This document shows positions 7,311 to 13,915 of a stretch of DNA of 20,313 nucleotides, one piece after another (the first letter of the stretch is position 1; every line of letters starts with the position of its first letter). The DNA is from Chloroflexaceae bacterium (GTDB lineage Bacteria; Chloroflexota; Chloroflexia; Chloroflexales; Chloroflexaceae). The notes under the pieces were generated by a model. It was not told the DNA's origin, searched no databases, and was given only the letters and a program-made list of their open reading frames with translations. The position numbers and the translations under genes were made by a program. The stretch covers positions 1-20,313 of the forward strand of contig JAOACN010000232.1 in assembly GCA_026417815.1 (NCBI GenBank), read 5' to 3'.

Positions 7311-8204
7311 CTAGCGCTGTCGCAGCCGGCGCGCGCGCAGGTAGTCAAGAACCTGGCGATCGATCCAGGGCCCACTCTGCGAACGGCGCTGGAGTTGCTC
7401 GTCGGCGAGGAACCGGGCCAGGCCGTCGCCCGTGGCCTCGTCATAGGACGCGCTAATCGGAGCGCGCAGGTAGCCGAGGGCATGCAGCAGCGTTTGCAAC
7501 TCGTAGGCGAGAGGGCCATCAATCGGTAGCAGGTCATCGGGCGCCGACGGGGCGGTGTACAGCCGGTACAGCGCGAAGAGGCGACGAAGCTCGTCGGTAG
7601 GCTGGAGGTGATCGTCAACGCGCAGATCGATCGCCGGCAGGCCCGTGGAGCCGTGATCAACCCACAGCACGGCCGAGCGTGGCCAGCGGCGCGCACCCTC
7701 GACACACTGTCCCGCCTCCAGGGCCTGCATCAGGCGCTCGCCAAGATCGCCGCTGGATTGGGCGAACGCCGTTGCCATTGCACCCAGCGTCGCCCCACTC
7801 CCCTGAAGCACCCCCTGGCAGACAAAGCCCGGCCCGACCAGCGATCCTGACCATGGCGGGCAGGCGGCGCCACTATGGACTGCGCTGCGCCCGGTGCAGT
7901 CGATCACGGCTACCTGGCGCAAATCCGCCTGAAGATCACCGTGCAGCGCCGCCGCCAGCGCACTCTCGGGAGACCGGCCCTCGCCAAGCTGGCGCAGAGC
8001 GTTCCAGACCGGGCGTGAGTCCACCTGGCCCTGGACAACGACCGCGCCCGCACCGGGCCATAGACAGACGGCCGTGGCGCCCATCGCAAACAACCGCGAC
8101 TGTGCCGCGAGGCCAACGGCCCCGGTGCGAACGTCGCAGGCCAGGATCGCAAAGGAGGCGAGCGGCGCACGCGCCGGCTCGCAAGCGCGTAAGGGATAGA
8201 ACAT
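7311..8204 (-). CDS. DUF1028 family protein with C-terminal putative peptidoglycan-binding domain
   Basis: This protein has 297 residues. Residues ~16-215 match the DUF1028 pattern: SFAILACDVRTGAVGLAAQS, GAGAVVVQGQVD, a helical EGRSPESALAAAL segment, RQVAVIDCTGRS, VGPGFVCQG, and the closing IDLRVDDHLQPTDELRRL. Residues ~225-292 (LAYELQTLLHALGY...ATGDGLARFLADEQ) resemble the small putative peptidoglycan-binding domain often found behind DUF1028. The family is uncharacterised; I recall it having an Ntn-hydrolase-like fold, but activity is unproven. No signal peptide or membrane segment is visible. The ATG 8202-8204 lacks a good ribosome site. In-frame codons upstream (to 8369) run into the regulator gene, so I keep the shorter form. 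It lies between the regulator and the receptor, with its own operator-like box. Confidence 0.8.
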   Translation of the reverse strand: MFYPLRACEPARAPLASFAILACDVRTGAVGLAAQSRLFAMGATAVCLWPGAGAVVVQGQVDSRPVWNALRQLGEGRSPESALAAALHGDLQADLRQVAVIDCTGRSAVHSGAACPPWSGSLVGPGFVCQGVLQGSGATLGAMATAFAQSSGDLGERLMQALEAGQCVEGARRWPRSAVLWVDHGSTGLPAIDLRVDDHLQPTDELRRLFALYRLYTAPSAPDDLLPIDGPLAYELQTLLHALGYLRAPISASYDEATGDGLARFLADEQLQRRSQSGPWIDRQVLDYLRARRLRQR

Positions 8205-8237
8205 AGCCCGACCACTGCTCGAACGATGCACAAACCC

Positions 8238-8270
8238 AGAGTAAGCCAGAGACGTTAAGACAGCGTTAAT
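8238..8270 (-). promoter_or_regulatory. Putative SARP/PhoB-type operator and -10 for the DUF1028 gene
   Basis: On the minus strand 8270-8253 reads ATTAACGCTGTCTTAACG, two TTAACG units with an 11-bp pitch. It is followed after nine bases by TACTCT (8243-8238). The box is nearly the same as that at 7247-7264: both fit TTAACGCT-N3-TTAACG-N9-TACnnT. It overlaps the TAA stop of the regulator gene (8266-8268). A start of transcription near 8231 would leave a leader of about 27 nt before the ATG at 8204. Confidence 0.55.
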
Positions 8271-11200
8271 GAGGTGTAACCTGCAGCGCCTTGAACGGCG
8301 TCCAGTGGCTGAACGGGCCAAAATGGTAGCCACTGAGCCAGGGGCGGGCCAGCCAGTAGTGGTTCTCATAGCTGAGGGGCAGCAAGACGACGCGCTCGGC
8401 GACCAGCAGCCGGTCGAGGGCGCGGTAGTATTCGTTGCGAACCTCGTCGCACCCTTCAGCCGAGGCCTTGCTCATCAGCGTGTGGGCCACATCGCCGCTG
8501 GGGACGATCTGCAGGCCGAGCACCGCGTAGCGCAGCCAGTTGTCGGGATCGGGGTACGAGGCGCTGCGTGCCAGAAGAATAACCGGGTAGCGCCCGTCGA
8601 GCCAACGGGCGATCAACTCGCCCGTCTCCACCGTCTCCGGAGCAACCTCAACACCCAGGTGCTCGCGCCACTGGTCGCGAACATACTGATTGATCTCGTC
8701 GAACCCGGCAACCGAGGCCAGGGCCAGCCCTTCCAGCCCGCGGCCAGCCGGGTAGCCTGCCTCGGCAAGCAGTTGGCGGGCACGCTCAGGGTCAAAGCGA
8801 ATAGGGAGTTCAGCAGTGTGGCCGGCTATCCCTGGCGGGACGAAGCCGCCGCGCATACCCGGCGTGTCTACGCCGTGGGCAATGCGGAGCCAGCGATCGC
8901 GATCGATGGCCAGAGCGAAAGCCTTGCGAACAGCCAGGCGATCGAACGGCGGCCGATGCACGGAGAAGGCCAGAAAAGAGGTTGACAGAGCAGGGTGAGC
9001 CACCAGGTTGCCAGGGCAGAAGCGTTGGGCCCAGACGTGCTCCTGGGGGGTCAACTCAGCGATCAGGTCGACCTCGCCGCGCTGGTAGAGCGCGATCCGC
9101 CCGGCTGCGCTCGGCTCGATCAGCAACTCAACCCGGCCAACATTGCCCGGGAAAGCGTCTCGGTAGGCGGGGGAGCGCTCTAACACGATCCGCCGACCAG
9201 GATCCCAGGCGGCGAGCCGGTAGGGACCACTGGTCACCAGCCGATGTGGGTCGGTCCAGGCGCTGCCATGCGCGGCGATCGCGTGGACGGGCAGGGGAAA
9301 GGCAATCGGCATGGCGGTGGTGTAGAGAAAGTGTCGCGCCGGGGCGCGCAGATGCACCTCGAGCAGCGTGGGCCCCAGGGCGTAGACCCCCAGAATGCGC
9401 GGGTCGGATGACGGATTGGTAGCCAACTCTTCGGCGCCCGCGATATCGAAGAGCGGCGCTGCGAGCGAGGTCGTGCCGGCCAGACGCACGTTGCGCCGCC
9501 AGGCAAAGATCACATCCTCGGCGGTGATCGGTCGCCCATCGCTCCAGCAGCGGTCGCGGCGGAGGTGGAAGCGGTACACCCGCCCGCCGTCGCACACCTC
9601 CCAGCGCGCGGCGAGCGCTGGTACCAGATGCATGCGCGGGTCGAGTTGCACGAGTCCCTCGAAAAGCTGAACAATGATGCGCCATGCCTCGCGGCTGGCG
9701 CCGTACGACGGGTCGAGCGAGCCGATCGTGCTGAATGAACTCACCAGTCGGAAGACCGCGTCAGTCCGGCTTGAGGGAAGCACGCTCGCTGTGATAGCCA
9801 GTCGGAACGCATCCCAGGCGCCAAATGCCCGCTCGTGAAAGGCAGCGGCAGCCTCCCAGCGACCAGCGGCGATTGCGTTGAGCGCAAGCTTCATCCAGAC
9901 ATCGCCGGCCTCACGCCCCTCACCGTGCTCAGACAGCAACATGGCTGCGCGCTGGTAGTGCTGCTCAGCCTCGGCGTAGGCCTGCAGGCGCCGCGCCATA
10001 TCGCCCGCCTGCAGCAGGTAGGGCACTGCGTTGCGCGGCTGATCCGAGGCAGCGTAATGGTAGGCAAGCTCAGCCGCGCGATGGGTGCTCCCATCGCGAT
10101 CCGTCTCAAGGGCACGGGCGACGACGCCGTGCAAGCGTCGTCGGCGTGGCAGAGCAAGATCTTCATACACTGCTACGCGCACGGCCTCGTGGTCAAAGTC
10201 GTACCAGATACCGTCGTGGGTGTGGATGATCCCCCGCGAGAGGAGCTCCTCAAGGCCCAGCAGGACGGCGTCCTGGTCCTGGCCACTTGCCCGTAGCAGG
10301 GTGGGCCAGTCGAAACCCTTGCCGATCACGGCTGCCAGGTTGAGCACAGCGCGGGTGGATGGATTCAGTGGGCGAAGACGCTGGCCAATCGCCTCGCGCA
10401 GACTGCTCGGCAGTGGGACGGTCGCGACGCCGGTTGTTGCGGTTCGGGCAGCCTCGGTCAGGCGACTCTCCTCCACCAGTCCGCGCAAGATCTCGATGGT
10501 GAAGAAAGGGTTGCCAGCCGCTACCGCAAACAGCCGCATTGCCAGGGCTTCGTGCTGAGCAGGCGTCAACCCTGCCGCGCCTGGGGTGTGCTGGATCAGG
10601 GTGCGCACCTCGGGTGCGCTGAGCCGCCGTAGGGCCAGGTGCTCACCGGGAACCTCGCGCCCGATCGACGCCCGCAGCCGACGGACCTCGTCGGGCATCT
10701 CATCATCACGCGTCGAGCAAATAATCAGCAGCGGGACGCCAGTCAGGCGACGCCCGATATAGTGCAGCGCTTCAATGGTCGCGGCATCGGCCCAGTGAAT
10801 ATCGTCGATCAGGACGATGAGCCCGCCATGCGCCTCAGCGATCCGGGCAAACAACTGGAAGAGCGCGTCGCTCTGGCGCTCGCGCTCCAACCGATTTGGG
10901 AGCTTCTGGTCTGTGTGTGCGACGAGGTCAGGGAACAGGGCGGCAAGGCCGGCGCGGCAGGCTGGTGGGAGCGATCCGAGTACACCGGACGAGGCCAGAT
11001 CCGGTCGCGAGCGCACGAGCTCAACCAGGGGCTGGTACACAATACCACGCTCCAGTTCGTAGCAGCGGCTCTTTGCCAGGGGAAGACTGCTCGCGGCAAC
11101 GGCGTCGGCAAATGCGCTGAGCATGCGCGACTTGCCAACGCCTGGCTCGCCCTCGATCAGGATCAGGCGGCCGCTGCCCATCCGTAGCTGCTGCCAGCTC

Positions 11201-12048
11201 TGATGTAGATGCATCAACTCGTGCTGGCGTCCGACGACTGGCCAGACCAGGTCGTAGGCGACAGTCGGCGCCGATGCAAACGGGATGACTGGCAACGTCT
11301 GGTCGTCCAGCGACATCAGCAACTCCTGGGTTTCCTGAGCGGGCTCAATTCCGAGCTCTTCGCGCAGAATCGCGGCGCAGGCCTGGTACTGGGCGTGTGC
11401 CCGGGAGCGCTGGCCGCTGGCGGCATAGGCGTAGATCAGGTCGCGGTGCACCTCCTCCTGCAGCGGGTTGCGTGCAAGGGTGAGGCGCGCATAGGCAATA
11501 GCGCGATCGAAGGCCCGGCGCCCGAGGTGGATGCTCACCAGATGCCGGAGCGCCTCCTCGTACAACTGGCCGAGACGATTGCGTTCGCCCAGCACCCACT
11601 CGTCGTATATGCCCTCGAGCAGATCGCCCTGGTAGAGTGCCGTCGCACGCACAAAATGGTCCAGCGCGCGTGCTGCGCCGTCGCGCGTACCAAGTTCCCT
11701 CAGACCCTGGGCGATGTCTTCGGAGAAGGCAAAGCTGTCAAGCCAGATCGGGGCCTCTGGAATGAGCTGCACCCGCGATTCATCAGCGCAGAGGGCATCG
11801 GCAAGGCCCGCCTCACCCAGGGCACGGCGTATCTTATGCAACTCGACCCGCAGGCTCGCACGCGCATGCGACTCATCGGTCTCAGGCCAGAACAGGCCAG
11901 CGAGCCTGGTGCGCGGGTGTGCGCGCTGGCGGTAGCTCGCCAGGTAGACGAGGAGCGCCTGGGCCTTCTTGCTCGTGAGACTGACAATAGGCTGCTGATC
12001 AACAGTGATCCGGAAGGCGCCAAATGCAAAGATATCGAGCCTGGTCAT
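8266..12048 (-). CDS. SARP-type transcriptional regulator fused to STAND ATPase, TPR-like region and an OppA-like solute-binding domain
   Basis: This 1260-residue protein is a probable transcription activator. Residues 1-97 form an OmpR/SARP winged helix (FGAFRITVDQQP; SLTSKKAQALLVYLA; LFWPETDESHARASLRVELHKIRRAL). Residues 100-245 are the bacterial transcriptional activation domain (BTAD). Residues 268-560 are a STAND-like AAA ATPase with Walker A GEPGVGKS (300-307) and Walker B LIVLIDDIHWAD (410-421). Residues 650-745 look TPR-like. Residues ~765-1255 are a complete family 5 solute-binding domain: SLDPSYG, LFEGLVQLDP, WSDGRPITAEDVIFAWRR, TSGPYRL, VRKAFALAIDRDR, DPERARQLLAEAGYPAG. There is no signal peptide or membrane helix, so ligand sensing should be cytoplasmic. 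It is followed by the DUF1028 and transporter genes. SgrR of Escherichia coli is a known but much smaller regulator with a C-terminal family 5 domain. The frame is open throughout. Confidence 0.93.
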   Translation of the reverse strand: MTRLDIFAFGAFRITVDQQPIVSLTSKKAQALLVYLASYRQRAHPRTRLAGLFWPETDESHARASLRVELHKIRRALGEAGLADALCADESRVQLIPEAPIWLDSFAFSEDIAQGLRELGTRDGAARALDHFVRATALYQGDLLEGIYDEWVLGERNRLGQLYEEALRHLVSIHLGRRAFDRAIAYARLTLARNPLQEEVHRDLIYAYAASGQRSRAHAQYQACAAILREELGIEPAQETQELLMSLDDQTLPVIPFASAPTVAYDLVWPVVGRQHELMHLHQSWQQLRMGSGRLILIEGEPGVGKSRMLSAFADAVAASSLPLAKSRCYELERGIVYQPLVELVRSRPDLASSGVLGSLPPACRAGLAALFPDLVAHTDQKLPNRLERERQSDALFQLFARIAEAHGGLIVLIDDIHWADAATIEALHYIGRRLTGVPLLIICSTRDDEMPDEVRRLRASIGREVPGEHLALRRLSAPEVRTLIQHTPGAAGLTPAQHEALAMRLFAVAAGNPFFTIEILRGLVEESRLTEAARTATTGVATVPLPSSLREAIGQRLRPLNPSTRAVLNLAAVIGKGFDWPTLLRASGQDQDAVLLGLEELLSRGIIHTHDGIWYDFDHEAVRVAVYEDLALPRRRRLHGVVARALETDRDGSTHRAAELAYHYAASDQPRNAVPYLLQAGDMARRLQAYAEAEQHYQRAAMLLSEHGEGREAGDVWMKLALNAIAAGRWEAAAAFHERAFGAWDAFRLAITASVLPSSRTDAVFRLVSSFSTIGSLDPSYGASREAWRIIVQLFEGLVQLDPRMHLVPALAARWEVCDGGRVYRFHLRRDRCWSDGRPITAEDVIFAWRRNVRLAGTTSLAAPLFDIAGAEELATNPSSDPRILGVYALGPTLLEVHLRAPARHFLYTTAMPIAFPLPVHAIAAHGSAWTDPHRLVTSGPYRLAAWDPGRRIVLERSPAYRDAFPGNVGRVELLIEPSAAGRIALYQRGEVDLIAELTPQEHVWAQRFCPGNLVAHPALSTSFLAFSVHRPPFDRLAVRKAFALAIDRDRWLRIAHGVDTPGMRGGFVPPGIAGHTAELPIRFDPERARQLLAEAGYPAGRGLEGLALASVAGFDEINQYVRDQWREHLGVEVAPETVETGELIARWLDGRYPVILLARSASYPDPDNWLRYAVLGLQIVPSGDVAHTLMSKASAEGCDEVRNEYYRALDRLLVAERVVLLPLSYENHYWLARPWLSGYHFGPFSHWTPFKALQVTPH

Positions 12049-12068
12049 CGATACTACTCGGAGGCGGA

Positions 12069-12097
12069 TATGTATACCAAAAGTATACCACTGACAA
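12069..12097 (-). promoter_or_regulatory. Putative promoter of the regulator gene with overlapping GGTATAC direct repeats
   Basis: On the minus strand TTGTCA (12097-12092) is followed after 17 bases by TACATA (12074-12069), or after 15 by TATACA, a fair sigma-70-like pair. Between and over them lies GGTATAC-TTTT-GGTATAC (12089-12072), an exact heptamer direct repeat with 11-bp pitch. Because GTATAC is itself palindromic the site can also be read as an inverted repeat. It begins just after the remnant transposase reading frame ends (12103) and could be an operator of this or another regulator. Confidence 0.5.
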
Positions 12098-12102
12098 TTT
12101 CG

Positions 12103-12586
12103 CTATGAGCGCACTGGATTTGGAGCGTCATCGGTCCGGAGCACCTCGGCCATCGCCGCTTGCAGGGTCACGACGTCGGGGAACTGCTGCCACCCCAGAT
12201 GCCCTTGAGATTGCGCCATCGGCGCTCAACGGGTTCAATTCCCGACAACACAATCGCAGAAACACCAACCCCACCGTCTCCAGGACAGTCAGGCACTATG
12301 CGGTATGCGCGCCGCGCCTGTCGAGTAGCAGGATGTTCAGACGATCGGCAAGCGCCTGGCTCACGGCGTCGAGCAAGCGTTGGACGTGGTCGGCATTCAG
12401 GGTGGGGAATTCCAGAAAGAACCGCTTGCCGCTCGTCGGGGCTATCGCCCCGTAGATATCGAACCGCTGGAAGCCATGCTGAATGACACGGACCGGCTAC
12501 ACGGCCCACGCGGTCAGGCGGCGTCGCTGGATGGTCAACCGGCCGATGCGGCTTGCATCCTGACTGACCACCCGGATGGGTCGCAT
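12103..12586 (-). pseudogene. Degenerate IS630-family transposase remnant (C-terminal catalytic part)
   Basis: Translating the minus strand gives the conserved end of an IS630/Tc1-mariner-like DDE transposase split over three frames. From 12571 downward one frame reads VVSQDASRIGRLTIQRRR, then after a stop (12499-12497) FDIYGAIAPTSGKRFFLE and NILLLDRRGAHTA, another stop (12298-12296), and CCRELNPLS. A second frame continues with VERRWRNLKGIW, and a third with QQFPDVVTLQAAMAEVL to a stop at 12105-12103. The DDE acidic residues are recognisable (SQDASR, LLLDRRG, ELNP/VERRW). At least two stops and two frameshifts make it dead. The N-terminal helix-turn-helix half is not recognisable upstream, and I could not fix the element's terminal repeats. 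Confidence 0.8.
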
Positions 12587-12800
12587 ATTGGTCGTGGGAA
12601 TGGCCGCCGCGAGGCAAGCGCCGCAGGCGCGTTGGAATGCGGTCGAGCTTCAGGGTTTCCTGGACGGTAGACTCTGCTTGAGAGCTCGCTCCTCAAGTTG
12701 GGCGGGGTAGGAGGCAGAGTCACGGCGGAAGCACGGGTCCTGAGACCGAATCGCGAAGCGTTGGCGGATGCTCGACACTGGATGTTGCATTAGCTCCGCC
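12587..12800. other. Non-coding gap between the transposase remnant and the methyltransferase gene
   Basis: I see no gene here. The stretch may include eroded N-terminal transposase sequence (an in-frame fragment EERALKQSLPSRKP on the minus strand near 12660-12700), but this is too weak to call. It contains a nested hairpin: the perfect 8-bp pair GACTCTGC (12670-12677) and GCAGAGTC (12714-12721) encloses CTTGAG/CTCAAG (12677-12682 and 12692-12697). This could be a leftover element end or a processing site downstream of the methyltransferase gene; no T-tract is present. Confidence 0.5.
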
Positions 12801-13901
12801 TCACCTCCCGCCATCCCCCCGGGTATACTCACAGATCACCGCCGGCTGGCCGAGCACGAAGACGCGGTGACGCGGCCCCGGGCGCAGGGACCGGGCCGCG
12901 CCGCTCCGCGCCTGCTCCAGCAGTTGCGCGTCCCCCACCAGCGCCACCAGGCGCCCGCCCGGGCGCAGGACGCGCGCGATTTCAGCCAGCACGTCGCGGT
13001 ACAGTTCGGGCAACTCGGCCTGGTCGCCGATCTGTTTGCCGAAGGGCAGATTGACCGCTACCTTGTCCACGCTGCGATCGTCCAGCGGCAGGCGTCGCGC
13101 GTCCCAGCGGCTGGTAATGACCTGTCCCCCCACGCCGCGCAGATTGGCGCGCATCGCGCTGACCGCCTCGTCGCTGATGTCGCCGCCGCGCAACACGGCG
13201 AAGGGACCGGCGGCGGCCCGCTCGACCAGCAGCGTGCCCGCGCCGGCCATTGGATCGAGGAACACATCGTCGGGGGCGGGATGGGTCAGGGCGACCATGG
13301 CCGCCGCCAGGGCCGGGCGCAGCGAGGCGGGCAGGTGGCGCAGCTTGCCCCGCTGGCGCATGGAGGCGTCGGAGAGCCGCAGGGCACAGAGGAGTTCCTG
13401 ATCCAGCAGGGTGGCCCAGACCTCGAGGTCCTCGCCTTCGTCAACCAGGCGCCAGGGGCCGGGCCACCCATCGCGCACGGCATCGGCCACGGCGCGGCCC
13501 ACGTCGCGGCGCAGGTACTGCTGGCGCCCGACGGTGCGGGCGATCACCCGAAACGTGCCACCACCCTTCCGGGCGCCGCTCGCCCGTCGCCAGGCGTGGA
13601 GGGCCAGTCCAACACTTGCGGAGGAGCGCACCGCGGCGTAGATCTGCCGCGGCCCCCGTTCGTCGGCGGCGATACGGAAGGCCCGCGCCGCCACCACGAA
13701 GACATCTTCGACGGTACGCAGACCGAGCAGAGGTTTCGGATCGCCCTGGTAATCCAGGAGCACGATGTCGTCGCGCCCCGGCACCGCTTTGATCCCCGCC
13801 AGGCGCGGCGGGGCCGGCGCGGACCCGCGAGACAACACCTGTTCGGCCTCGCGCCAGGCGAGCGTACCGAGACCCGGCACGGTTTGCAGGGCATAGAGCA
13901 T
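12801..13901 (-). CDS. THUMP domain-containing class I SAM-dependent RNA methyltransferase (TrmN/Trm14/RlmL-like)
   Basis: This 366-residue protein probably methylates a guanine in tRNA or rRNA using S-adenosylmethionine. The N-terminal half (about 60-185) resembles a THUMP RNA-binding domain (GGTFRVIARTVGRQQYLRRD, DLEVWATLLDQELLCALRL). The C-terminal half is a Rossmann methyltransferase with motif I DPMAGAGT (216-223), an acidic motif in GGDISDEAV (239-247), and the catalytic NLPFG (284-288), a variant of the (N/D)PPY motif of N2-guanine methyltransferases. LRPGGRLVALVGD follows. The start ATG 13899-13901 is 14 bases after the M20 peptidase stop; its ribosome site is poor, so coupled translation is likely. 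An in-frame extension to 14207 lies inside the peptidase gene and reads as Arg/Gly-rich noise. The exact target cannot be deduced. Confidence 0.87.
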   Translation of the reverse strand: MLYALQTVPGLGTLAWREAEQVLSRGSAPAPPRLAGIKAVPGRDDIVLLDYQGDPKPLLGLRTVEDVFVVAARAFRIAADERGPRQIYAAVRSSASVGLALHAWRRASGARKGGGTFRVIARTVGRQQYLRRDVGRAVADAVRDGWPGPWRLVDEGEDLEVWATLLDQELLCALRLSDASMRQRGKLRHLPASLRPALAAAMVALTHPAPDDVFLDPMAGAGTLLVERAAAGPFAVLRGGDISDEAVSAMRANLRGVGGQVITSRWDARRLPLDDRSVDKVAVNLPFGKQIGDQAELPELYRDVLAEIARVLRPGGRLVALVGDAQLLEQARSGAARSLRPGPRHRVFVLGQPAVICEYTRGDGGR

Positions 13902-13915
13902 GGCACGGCGCCATT

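Noticed and set aside
8205..8369. N-terminal extension of the DUF1028 protein into the regulator gene
   Set aside because: The extra residues overlap the regulator's 3' end, are Arg/Ser-rich and precede the operator-like box, which would then lie inside the coding region.
12168..12617. 149-codon minus-strand frame as an independent gene
   Set aside because: Only its end (VERRWRNLKGIW) is meaningful; it is one of three frames of the broken IS630 transposase.
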